Source: JAFGGT01 sp036733165 | Lineage (GTDB): Archaea > Methanobacteriota_B > Thermococci > Methanofastidiosales > NM3 | Reading direction: 5' to 3' | Assembly (NCBI GenBank): GCA_036733165.1 | Contig: DAINBB010000027.1 | Span: forward strand, 1-21,731 | Length of the DNA: 21,731 nt | Part shown: positions 14,814 to 21,731 of the stretch, piece after piece | How positions within the stretch are numbered: position 1 is the first letter of the stretch | Layout of the letters: each line of letters starts with the position of its first letter | Notes under the pieces: model-generated | The model's input: only the letters and a program-made list of their open reading frames with translations | The model's database searches: none | What the model was told of the DNA's origin: nothing | Position numbers and translations under genes: made by a program

Positions 14814-14832
14814 CTATTTAAAAGTCTTTCGG
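14814..14832 (-). promoter_or_regulatory. rpl3: BRE/TATA promoter of the ribosomal operon
   Basis: On the minus strand the sequence CCGAAAGA is followed by CTTTTAAATAG, a close match to archaeal BRE plus TATA box. A start site about 25 bases downstream, near 14790, would give a leader of roughly 115 bases before L3. A second AT-rich TATA-like element (TTTTATATTATA) lies further upstream at about 14855-14868 and could be an alternative. The same CCGAAA element precedes the permease gene. Confidence 0.65.
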
Positions 14833-14926
14833 TGCCAATTCAACTTGTTTCGTATAATATAAAATTATTGCACAACTATTCCCTTGAAAGTGGCCATTCC
14901 CTTGCATGAAGCCCACTGTATAAAAA

Positions 14927-15802
14927 TTATATCTCAACCTCCATGAGGTCCTCGGCGATTGTCACGTTCTCGTAATACTTCTTTGCCTCTTCCAACAGCG
15001 TCTCATCATCATACCTTGAATTGATGTGGGTCAGCACCAGCCTCTTTGCGTTCATTCTGATGGCGGCCTCGCAAGCATCTTTTACTGTGGAATGGTAGGT
15101 GTCCCCCCGCTCCCCCTCGTTCAAAAAAGTGGCCTCGTGTATAAGCAGTTCAGACCCCTTTGTTTCCATTGGAAAATCAATTGGTCTCGTATCTCCGGAA
15201 TATGTGATTTTTATACCTGTTTTCTTTTTTAACGTCACATCATCAAGTTTAACCGTTCTCCCGTCTATTTCCAATTGTCCATCGTGTTCTAACGCAGAGA
15301 ACATTCTTCCCGTTACCCCAAGGTCCGCTGCACGTTGACTGTCAAAGCTACCCCTCTTATCATCTTGCTTGAACATGTAACCCAAAGAAGGAATCCCATG
15401 CTGGACAGGGAACGAGTATATGGAATAACCGTCAAATCTAAGCATGTCCTTGCCCAGCTCCCTCACCCTGACATCGTATGTTATGTCCATGTACCCTGAA
15501 CTGAACAGTGACTTGATGAACCCAACGGCGCCCTCTGGGCCATATATGTCCAAAGGATCTTCCCTCCCATTCAACGACATCGTCATTAGGAGGCCCGGAA
15601 GTCCAAGATAATGGTCCCCGTGGAAATGCGTTATGAAGATGCCCCTTATACGAGATTGCTTCACCTTTCTCAGCATCTGTCTCTGGCATCCCTCCCCGCA
15701 ATCGAGAAGGATGACGTCACGTGCATATGAAATCGCTATGCAAGAGGGGTTTCTCTCAGGGGAGGGTTTGGTCCCGGCAGTTCCCATAAATACTATCTTC
15801 AT
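14927..15802 (-). CDS. rnz: tRNase Z (RNase Z), 3' tRNA processing endonuclease
   Basis: A 291-residue metallo-beta-lactamase-fold nuclease of the short (homodimeric) form, which cuts precursor tRNAs after the discriminator base. It opens MKIVFMGTAGTKPSPERNPS. The metal motif THFHGDH has H59, H61, D63 and H64. Further ligands are H135 (VQHGIPS), D204 (YSGDTRP) and H259 (LTHINSR), with the HEATF segment at 222-226 and H237 in TYHST. The ATG at 15802 has no Shine-Dalgarno, and a TATA box lies about 33 bases upstream, so the mRNA should be leaderless or nearly so. It is upstream of L3 on the same strand but the operon has its own promoter. Confidence 0.96.
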   Translation of the reverse strand: MKIVFMGTAGTKPSPERNPSCIAISYARDVILLDCGEGCQRQMLRKVKQSRIRGIFITHFHGDHYLGLPGLLMTMSLNGREDPLDIYGPEGAVGFIKSLFSSGYMDITYDVRVRELGKDMLRFDGYSIYSFPVQHGIPSLGYMFKQDDKRGSFDSQRAADLGVTGRMFSALEHDGQLEIDGRTVKLDDVTLKKKTGIKITYSGDTRPIDFPMETKGSELLIHEATFLNEGERGDTYHSTVKDACEAAIRMNAKRLVLTHINSRYDDETLLEEAKKYYENVTIAEDLMEVEI

Positions 15803-15874
15803 TTGAAATCAGAGAAACTTTATTGACTATATTTATAAAAATATTTATTATATAATATTATATAATATGGTATT
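15803..15874. promoter_or_regulatory. Divergent promoter region between rnz and the M1 peptidase gene
   Basis: Seventy-two very AT-rich bases. On the minus strand, TTTATAAAT (15839-15831) lies about 33 bases before the rnz ATG. On the plus strand, TTTATTATATAA (from 15844) lies about 26 bases before the peptidase ATG. Neither gene has a GGTGA-type ribosome site, so both transcripts are predicted to be leaderless or nearly so. The two elements are almost adjacent, so the two promoters may interfere with each other. Confidence 0.65.
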
Positions 15875-17650
15875 ATGAAATATTTGACCTTGACCTTGAT
15901 GATACTGATTGCCTTAATGACACCTCAGGCAGTGATTTCTGACGACACGATACTTGTCGATGAGTACGATCTAGATTTACGGGTCGATGTCGAAAACAAT
16001 GTCATTTACGGTACAGAAGAGGTAATCTACCATAACAAAGGCTCCACCGACCTCGATGAGATATACTTCTACATATACGCAAATGCATTCAACGACATCT
16101 CGTCTGTGCCCGTGGACGATATTGAAACTACTTATCCAAACGGATTCGATCCAGGCTTCATCGATATCGAGGTCAGTAAATATGATTATGTGGTAGAGGA
16201 CGATATATATCTGAAAATACTTTTGGATGAGCCCCTCAAGAGCGGCGACAGCATAACTTTGTACCTTGACTTTGAGATGAAGGTGCCAAATACCCTAAAT
16301 CGATTTGGATACTACGAGGACGTGATCTATGCGGCAAACTGTTTCCCCATAGCCGCCGTGAATGAAAATGGGACATGGGCCTTATATCCATATGATTCCA
16401 GGGGAGACCCGTTCTACTCTGAGAGCGCGAATTGGGATGTCGACATAAACATCAGGAAGGAATGGAACATTGCGACATCCGGCACCATTGTCATGAAATA
16501 TGATAATGGAGAGTACTATGAATATGAGATAGAGGCGCCAATGACAAGGGATTTCGCGTTCGCCTGTTCACCAAGGTACAAGAGCGTAAGTGAATACTAC
16601 AATGACATCGAGGTCATTTCATATTATCTGGAAGGACATCAACAAGGCGGCAATCTTGCATTGGACTATGCTATCGAGTCGATCCAATTGTTCGAGGAAC
16701 TTTTTGGGGCATACCCATACGACACATACACCCTTGCCGAAACATACCTGGGCGTCGGCGCGGGGATGGAGTACCCCCAACTATCGTTCATAGACAGCGA
16801 CTACTACGACAGATATGATGACACGCTGTTCCAGGTCATAGTGGTACATGAAACGGCCCATCAATGGTGGTACTCAGCCGTGGGTAACGATGAATATATG
16901 GACTCGTTCATAGACGAGTCGCTTGCCCAGTATTCCACCACGATATACTTCAGGGAGCTCTATGAAGATGAGGGGGATGTCTATTATGACGACTTCATCT
17001 TTGATTACTACAGGGATGACGTGCCTCTAATGACCAATATCCTAGACCTGCCATTGGATGAATATGTCTCCGACCTTGAGTATTACATGATGGTGTACAT
17101 CAAAGGAGCTGTGGTGCTCGACATGATGTCAACATATGTAGGATATGATGAGTTCACGGGCTTTCTTTCCGGCCTCTATGAAAAGTATTTGTACGGCATA
17201 ATAACCAAGGACATAATAATCAATGAGCTTGAGGAAGAGTTTCCCAATTCGAACGCTGGGGATGTATTCGACATCTTTGTATCTACGGATCAGATGCCTG
17301 ATGCCCTTCCGGGCGGGTCCTTCTATTACGAGGACGGAGAATATGACATCAAGGTGGATTATTCCAACGAGCTTGAGATCCCTGTTGAAATCATGATAAT
17401 ATACGAGGACGGCACCAGTGAACTGATTGGTCCCGTGACAATGTACAGCGGAAAGAACGGAGGAACGATAAGCTCCTTTGAGATAGACCCTAGGGACCTA
17501 TTGGTCGAATCCAACGAAGTAAACAACATTGGCACTCTTGAGTTCAAGGAGGAAGAAGACATAAATAAGACCAATTACGCCTATTATGTCATCGCGGCCA
17601 TAGTCGTTGTTGTCGTGGCCATATACCTCTACAAGAAGAGATATGAATGA
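15875..17650 (+). CDS. Secreted, membrane-anchored M1-family zinc metallopeptidase (aminopeptidase-like)
   Basis: A 591-residue protein. Residues 1-22 form a Sec signal peptide (MKYLTLTLMILIALMTPQAV). The N-terminal beta domain covers about 25-240. The catalytic domain carries GAGMEYP at 295-301 (the GAMEN exopeptidase motif in variant form, with E299), zinc motif HETAH at 325-329 and the third ligand E348, spaced HExxH-18-E. The likely catalytic tyrosine is Y408 in MVYIKGAVVL. A beta domain follows, then a single membrane helix at about 568-586 and a short basic end KKRYE. The protein is very acidic and tyrosine-rich. It should face outside and trim peptides, but the substrate is unknown. 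The gene overlaps the next by ATGA, suggesting a two-gene unit. Confidence 0.9.
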   Translation: MKYLTLTLMILIALMTPQAVISDDTILVDEYDLDLRVDVENNVIYGTEEVIYHNKGSTDLDEIYFYIYANAFNDISSVPVDDIETTYPNGFDPGFIDIEVSKYDYVVEDDIYLKILLDEPLKSGDSITLYLDFEMKVPNTLNRFGYYEDVIYAANCFPIAAVNENGTWALYPYDSRGDPFYSESANWDVDINIRKEWNIATSGTIVMKYDNGEYYEYEIEAPMTRDFAFACSPRYKSVSEYYNDIEVISYYLEGHQQGGNLALDYAIESIQLFEELFGAYPYDTYTLAETYLGVGAGMEYPQLSFIDSDYYDRYDDTLFQVIVVHETAHQWWYSAVGNDEYMDSFIDESLAQYSTTIYFRELYEDEGDVYYDDFIFDYYRDDVPLMTNILDLPLDEYVSDLEYYMMVYIKGAVVLDMMSTYVGYDEFTGFLSGLYEKYLYGIITKDIIINELEEEFPNSNAGDVFDIFVSTDQMPDALPGGSFYYEDGEYDIKVDYSNELEIPVEIMIIYEDGTSELIGPVTMYSGKNGGTISSFEIDPRDLLVESNEVNNIGTLEFKEEEDINKTNYAYYVIAAIVVVVVAIYLYKKRYE

Positions 17651-18510
17651 ACAGAAAGGCTCAGTACTTTGTGGTGGCCCTATCGATAATCCTGATTCTG
17701 AGTGTAGGAATATACCATGCCAAAGGAGACAATAAGTCCGGAACGTATGTTATATTCACAGTTGACACGGAAAGGGATTTTCCCCCCATACTCAACACAT
17801 ATATAGGAATCGACGAGGGGGTGCCAATGTTGCTTGACATATTCGATCAATATGATGTCAAGGCCACCTTCCTCGTTACAGGAAATGTAGCTATCCTAAG
17901 GCCAGACATAGTGAAACTTATATCACAGAATCACGAAGTGGGCAACCATTCCCTATATCATTTGGAACCTCTATACACTTTGGACTATGAAGAGAAGGTA
18001 TGGCGTGTCGAGGAATCAACTAGGATATTGGAAGAGATTATTGGGGAGAATGTGACATCGTTCAGGGCGCCGGGCCATTCATGTGATACTGAGCTTGTTG
18101 AAATACTGCAAGAGAGAGGATATCTTGTGGAATCCTCGGGATACCATGGCGATTCGTACCCCTACCACCCATCCTCAGATGACTGGCAAACGGCAGGGGA
18201 CATGGACATATTGAGGGTGCCGGTATCGAACGCCCCCGCCTATTTCTACTCATTCTTCTATTATGGGGCATCATGGATAGATGCATATGAATACGTCATC
18301 GAGGAACAGGAGGACAAGGACATCAAGGTGGTTGTCATTGGCATCCATCCTTGGGAACTTTGCCAATTGGAACTCGACGATACCTACGAATCCACTGAAA
18401 GGGTGTGCGGGGATGTGACCCGCGACATGCTTATAGAGTTGTTGGAATACCTGAGTGACAAGGATGTGGAGTACATCACCCTGTCAGAGTCCTATGATCT
18501 ATTCAGTTGA
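17647..18510 (+). CDS. Secreted NodB-type polysaccharide deacetylase
   Basis: A 287-residue protein with an N-terminal membrane segment at about residues 7-23, either signal peptide or anchor. The NodB homology domain (carbohydrate esterase 4 type) shows TVDTE at 38-42 in place of the common TFDDG, keeping the base D40. The metal histidines are H101 and H105 in HSLYH, motif 3 is RAPGH at 140-144, and H234 in GIHPWEL is the likely catalytic histidine. Such enzymes remove acetyl groups from N-acetyl sugars in wall or extracellular polymers. Archaea lack peptidoglycan, so the target may be a surface glycan. The start overlaps the peptidase stop by 4 bases; the 3' end overlaps the convergent gene by 12 bases. 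Confidence 0.87.
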   Translation: MNRKAQYFVVALSIILILSVGIYHAKGDNKSGTYVIFTVDTERDFPPILNTYIGIDEGVPMLLDIFDQYDVKATFLVTGNVAILRPDIVKLISQNHEVGNHSLYHLEPLYTLDYEEKVWRVEESTRILEEIIGENVTSFRAPGHSCDTELVEILQERGYLVESSGYHGDSYPYHPSSDDWQTAGDMDILRVPVSNAPAYFYSFFYYGASWIDAYEYVIEEQEDKDIKVVVIGIHPWELCQLELDDTYESTERVCGDVTRDMLIELLEYLSDKDVEYITLSESYDLFS

Positions 18511-19395
18511 ATCCTTGCCATGTCTCCTTACTAACACGAGCGCTATCAATACGAACGCCGCAATAAGAATTCCGCCGACAATGTAGTACATCGTTGGCGA
18601 TCCGTCGTCGACGGGTCTGGAGTTATAGTCGGATATGAGGTCAGAGAACAGATTTATAGCAAATTTCTCGTTATCGGACAATGTTATTGATGTGATGCTA
18701 AATATGTTCTCTGTAGCGAACACTATGACCTTCCCGCCGCTTTCCAGGTCGTTTTCAGCTATCACCGGGATGTTTCCAACCATCTCGCCTTCGTCTAGGA
18801 TCTCGTTGAGATTGAGATCGATGAAAGCATCGTCATCTCCCCAGGCTATGGCATAAGCAGGACTGGTTATCTCAAGACGCATCGTATGCCTGAGGGCAAT
18901 CTCATCGATATTGTAGAAAAAGGAATCATCGGCAAAGTTTGTTATCTTTGGCGTCGTCCCGCAGTGACACCCATAATAATCCGTCAGGTCTATCATCCTC
19001 TCCTTTACGAGCTGTATGCCATAGACGGACAAAAGATCATTTAGATCATCGAAAACAATATCTACGGTGTCAAAATAGGAAGTGCCAAGAAATAACAATA
19101 TTCCCCCATTCTCAACATAATCATGAATGGCGAGCTTCTCCGCCTCCGAATACGTCCCCTCGGGGTCCCAGATCACGAGGATCTTGTAATCATCAAGGAA
19201 CATCTCGTCAAGGGTCACATAAGCAGGGGTGAACTCGTATGTGATGCCTGCCTCGTCAAGTGTCGCCAAAAAGACATCCTGAACAGTTGGATTACCATAT
19301 TTGGTATCCAACTCCTTTGTTACATCGATTAATACATCTATTTCACCATCTTCTTGAGCAAACGAGAAAGACGGCAAGATAAGAATTATTATCAT
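18499..19395 (-). CDS. Secreted, membrane-anchored protein with GATase/ThuA-like domain (function unknown)
   Basis: From the ATG at 19395 the protein has 298 residues. A hydrophobic leader ending SFA-Q (residues 1-14) precedes an alpha/beta domain with YKILVIWDPEGTYSEAEKLAIHDYVENGGILLFLG at about 70-104, a pattern seen in DUF4350-, ThuA- and class I GATase-like folds. No GATase catalytic cysteine is evident. Other features are a CHC pair at 143-145, a calcium-loop-like stretch DLNLNEILDEGE at about 193-204, and a C-terminal helix at about 269-289 followed by RRHGKDSTE. The leader from this ATG is short and lacks basic residues. An upstream in-frame ATT at 19419, behind GGAGATGATGAC, would add IRKIFLSL and make a normal signal peptide. 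The domain call is by pattern only. Confidence 0.75.
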   Translation of the reverse strand: MIIILILPSFSFAQEDGEIDVLIDVTKELDTKYGNPTVQDVFLATLDEAGITYEFTPAYVTLDEMFLDDYKILVIWDPEGTYSEAEKLAIHDYVENGGILLFLGTSYFDTVDIVFDDLNDLLSVYGIQLVKERMIDLTDYYGCHCGTTPKITNFADDSFFYNIDEIALRHTMRLEITSPAYAIAWGDDDAFIDLNLNEILDEGEMVGNIPVIAENDLESGGKVIVFATENIFSITSITLSDNEKFAINLFSDLISDYNSRPVDDGSPTMYYIVGGILIAAFVLIALVLVRRHGKDSTE

Positions 19396-19439
19396 CAGAG
19401 ATAGAAATATCTTTCTAATGTCATCATCTCCATATATTA

Positions 19440-19792
19440 TAATATCTTTGTAAAGATATGTATTTTAATAGTTTATGATGTCACTCGATAAATCATATTC
19501 CGTATATTGTATAGACCATGCCACCACAATTGATTATAAAAACATGATAATAATGCATATAAATCAATTATTTTTAAATATTATAAATATTATTCAAGAA
19601 TATATAAATTATTTCAATAATAATCTAATAAATAATATAATATTGAATAATAATTATTATATATTATTTTCAAGTTATTACTATGTTAATAATGAATAAT
19701 ATTTATAAATAAATAATATTTATGAATATATAAATTTTATTTATAATAAACAGAATATTGTTCTAAATAATATATAATTTTAAAATTATTTA
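19440..19792. other. Very AT-rich intergenic region
   Basis: About 350 bases without a credible gene. A short open frame at 19475-19699 is mostly Asn, Ile and Tyr, the composition expected from AT-rich noise. The region holds an 18-base palindrome next to the minus-strand gene and a 16-base inverted repeat (19581-19596 with 19693-19708). No tRNA, rRNA or CRISPR pattern was seen. It contains upstream sequence for two divergent genes. Confidence 0.7.
19442..19459. promoter_or_regulatory. Palindrome in the promoter area of the GATase-like gene
   Basis: ATATCTTT-GT-AAAGATAT is an inverted repeat of 8 bases per arm with a 2-base centre. It lies 47-64 bases upstream of the annotated ATG and close to where a promoter for the minus-strand gene would be. 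It could be a dimeric repressor site, or chance in AT-rich DNA. Confidence 0.35.
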
Positions 19793-19809
19793 CCGAAAAT
19801 TATATATAG
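19793..19809 (+). promoter_or_regulatory. BRE/TATA promoter of the permease gene
   Basis: CCGAAA is followed directly by ATTATATATAG, a textbook archaeal BRE plus TATA box. Transcription would start near 19830-19835 and give a leader of about 60 bases that ends in the Shine-Dalgarno GGAGAT. The same CCGAAA element occurs before L3. Confidence 0.75.
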
Positions 19810-19894
19810 AAAAATACTGACTACGTTTATCGTCCAATGTCTTTTCGTTAAAAGGTAGACAAAATTGGATGAAAAATTAAAACAGGAGATAATA

Positions 19895-21379
19895 ATGCGT
19901 TGGTATATAGGAAAGGATAGGGAACCTGGAGAGACGGAACAGCCCTACTGGGGAGGTTCACTTAGGATTCGTCTCCCATTCATCCACTACCCTTGGGAAT
20001 GGCCAGAATTTGTTGAAGGTGCCATACTCTGTGTAGTGCCGATGGGTGTGATAGCAGCTATGCAATCCTCTTTTGGTATCAGCTATGAGATGGGTCTGAC
20101 AATGGTTATTATAAACAACTTTATGTATCTGCTCCACACCAGCTTCGGTGACCCCGGGCTAGCAGGGTGGATAACTGCAGGTATACCATTGTACGTGTCC
20201 TTCGTAGCCGAATATGCAACGCCGCTTACCGCAGAAGGTCATAACATAGGTGCAATACAGGCAATGTGCGCCCTTCAGCTCATAATGGCTGCTGTGTTCT
20301 TGATAATGGCATTCTCGGGCGGTGCGAAGAAGTTCGTGAAGTATGTTCCGACCTCGATCAAGTCAGGTATCCTGCTTGGTGCGGGTCTTGCCTCCATCAT
20401 CAATGTGTGGCAGACGGGCGGAAGGAACGATGCGCTCGCGAAATGGACGCTCGAATACGGCATAGGGAAGTTCTCCATTTCATTCACAATAGCAACAATT
20501 CTGTCGTTCTTCATGCTTTGGTCCCCAAGGGCCCTTCGCTACAGGAAGTCGAACAAGCTGTTCGGATGGGTGGCTAGATTCGGTATAGCCCCGACCTTTA
20601 TCATTGGTTACATAATAGCCATCGCCCTCGGAGAAGTGACAGCCCCATCTGGCATATTCGACAAGGGATGGATATTTGGTCTACAGATCAGTGAAACATT
20701 CAACGCCATGTCGCCATTCAGCATAGGTTGGCCTACGAGTGAGATGTTCGTTGGCGCAATAGCAACCGCAATCGTCGCCTACATTCTGGCGTTCGGTGAC
20801 ATAATCGTTGTTGAAACACTCATATCTGAGAGCAATGAGGCAAGGAAGGATGAGCTCATTGTTTACGATGCAAACAGGGCTAACTTCTGGAGCGGTATCA
20901 GGGACCTGATTGAGGGTCTTATTTGGCCATACCTGCCCCTTGCCGGTCCACAGTGGACTGCAGGACAAGCCTTGGTCGTCAACAGATACATCAACTCAAA
21001 GCCAGACGAGTTCTATTCATACTGGGGCGGTGCCACATGTATGTACTGGGGTATGGCATCCATAATGCTCGTGTACCCACTCGTGCTTCTCGTCAGGCCT
21101 GGTCTCGCATTCGGTTACGGTCTCACCCTTGCCGTGCAGGGTTACCTGTGTACGTACCTTGCGATGGAAATGGTGACCACAAACCTTGAGCGTGGTATAT
21201 CAGGTATGATCGGCGGTATTCTTGCGACTCGTGGTGCTACTTGGGGTCTCCTCATGGGTATACTCTTCTACATATTCATGGAGTATGGAACTTCCGAGGA
21301 GAAGAAGGCTGAGGAACGCCGCAAGGAACAGGAAAAGCGCAAGCAGGCTGAAGCTGAGAAAAAGAAAAATGCAAGTTAG
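19895..21379 (+). CDS. Multi-spanning membrane permease, substrate unknown (possible UraA/SLC26-like fold)
   Basis: A 494-residue membrane protein with about a dozen hydrophobic segments between residue 38 and 465. The N-terminus is rich in Trp and Pro (HYPWEWPEFVEG) and precedes TM1. A conserved-looking cytoplasmic stretch FGDIIVVETLISESNEARKDE lies at about 300-320 and is followed by GPQWTAGQALVVNRY at about 351-365. These resemble segments of transporters with the UraA/SLC26 fold, but I cannot place the family firmly. The last 30 residues are a charged, coiled-coil-like tail (EERRKEQEKRKQAEAEKKK). I chose the ATG at 19895: GGAGATAATA precedes it. An in-frame TTG at 19865 is less likely. 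The gene has its own promoter and terminator, so it stands alone. Confidence 0.82.
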   Translation: MRWYIGKDREPGETEQPYWGGSLRIRLPFIHYPWEWPEFVEGAILCVVPMGVIAAMQSSFGISYEMGLTMVIINNFMYLLHTSFGDPGLAGWITAGIPLYVSFVAEYATPLTAEGHNIGAIQAMCALQLIMAAVFLIMAFSGGAKKFVKYVPTSIKSGILLGAGLASIINVWQTGGRNDALAKWTLEYGIGKFSISFTIATILSFFMLWSPRALRYRKSNKLFGWVARFGIAPTFIIGYIIAIALGEVTAPSGIFDKGWIFGLQISETFNAMSPFSIGWPTSEMFVGAIATAIVAYILAFGDIIVVETLISESNEARKDELIVYDANRANFWSGIRDLIEGLIWPYLPLAGPQWTAGQALVVNRYINSKPDEFYSYWGGATCMYWGMASIMLVYPLVLLVRPGLAFGYGLTLAVQGYLCTYLAMEMVTTNLERGISGMIGGILATRGATWGLLMGILFYIFMEYGTSEEKKAEERRKEQEKRKQAEAEKKKNAS

Positions 21380-21387
21380 TTGAAACT

Positions 21388-21424
21388 GAAAATAGATTCT
21401 TTCTATTTTTCTTTCTTTTTTTAT
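21388..21424 (+). terminator. T-rich terminator after the permease gene
   Basis: Beginning about ten bases after the stop, AAAATAGA pairs with TCTATTTT around the loop TTCTT (an 8-base stem). This is followed by CTTTCTTTTTTTAT. Poly-T tracts are the main termination signal in archaea; the stem is additional and may be chance. A second T-run lies at about 21437-21446. Confidence 0.65.
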
Positions 21425-21466
21425 ATAAAAATTCATTCTTTTTTTAAATAAATAGATTTTTAATAC

Positions 21467-21731
21467 TAATAAAATAAAATTCTAAAAAATAAAGGATATT
21501 AGAATCAAATATCTAAAATAATCTATTATAATAAATTTCTTTATTTTCTAATTAAAATTATTTATCCAGTATAATAAAATAAAATTCTAAAAAATAAAGG
21601 ATATTAGAATCAAATATCTAAAATAATCTATTATAATAAATTTCTTTATTTTCTAATTAAAATTATTTATCCAGTATAATAAAATAAAATTCTAAAAAAT
21701 AAAGGATATTAGAATCAAATATCTAAAATAA
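21467..21731. repeat. 105-base AT-rich tandem repeat, about 2.5 copies, running off the window
   Basis: The marker AAAGGATATTAGAATCAAAT occurs at 21491, 21596 and 21701, giving a constant period of 105 bases. The copies look identical from 21467 to the last base. Each unit can fold: AAAATAAAG (21486-21494) pairs with CTTTATTTT (21539-21547), and GATATT (21495-21500) pairs with AATATC (21508-21513). No open frame and no repeat-spacer pattern is present. Confidence 0.95.

Noticed and set aside
19475..19699. A 74-residue open frame in the AT-rich intergenic region.
   Set aside because: It is almost entirely Asn, Ile, Tyr and Leu with no ribosome site or recognisable domain. This is what AT-rich noise gives.
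21467..21731. A CRISPR array.
   Set aside because: The whole 105-base unit repeats without variable spacers, so it is a plain tandem repeat. No cas genes are present in the window.
1..21731. A new defence or mobile-element system.
   Set aside because: I looked for transposases, integrases, toxin-antitoxin pairs, nucleases and terminal inverted repeats and found none. All genes fit translation, secretion, surface hydrolysis or transport.

Overview
The window is an archaeal scaffold, most likely from an uncultivated euryarchaeon related to Thermoplasmatota. The kingdom call is firm. The minus strand carries ribosomal proteins found only in archaea and eukaryotes (S4e, L19e, L32e, L34e), the archaeal RNase P protein Rpp29, aIF1/SUI1, an archaeal SecY and a DUF106 YidC-like insertase, with TATA/BRE promoters and GGTGAT Shine-Dalgarno sequences. 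The lineage is inferred from gene order and protein style and needs a phylogeny.

Layout. (1) Positions 1-14675, minus strand: one nearly gapless run of 28 genes in the order L3, L4, L23, L2, S19, L22, S3, L29, aIF1, Rpp29, S17, L14, L24, S4e, L5, S14, S8, L6, L32e, L19e, L18, S5, L30, L15, SecY, DUF106, L34e, cmk (cut by the window edge). Genes overlap or sit within a few bases of each other, and most Shine-Dalgarno sites lie inside the last codons of the preceding gene. A 100-N scaffold gap falls inside an acidic, tandem-repeated C-terminal tail of S3. (2) 14676-14926: promoter and leader of this operon, with an 11-bp hairpin before L3. (3) 14927-15802, minus: tRNase Z. (4) 15803-15874: a short AT-rich divergent promoter. 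(5) 15875-18510, plus: a secreted, membrane-anchored M1-type metallopeptidase overlapped by a NodB-type polysaccharide deacetylase. (6) 18499-19395, minus: a convergent secreted, membrane-anchored protein with a GATase-like Rossmann domain. (7) 19440-19894: a very AT-rich intergenic region ending in a clear BRE/TATA promoter. (8) 19895-21379, plus: a multi-spanning permease of unknown substrate. (9) 21380-21731: a T-rich terminator, then an exact 105-bp tandem repeat that runs off the window.

The operon makes most of the large- and small-subunit core proteins together with an initiation factor, a tRNA-processing protein, and the membrane machinery (SecY and the DUF106 insertase) for co-translational insertion. 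The right part encodes cell-surface hydrolases and transport, which fits a heterotroph using peptides or polymers; that is inference. I found no defence system, CRISPR array, rRNA or tRNA gene, insertion sequence or clearly new multi-gene system. The best items for follow-up are the expanding S3 acidic tail, the L3 leader hairpin, the 105-bp terminal repeat, and a possible ATT start codon on the GATase-like gene.
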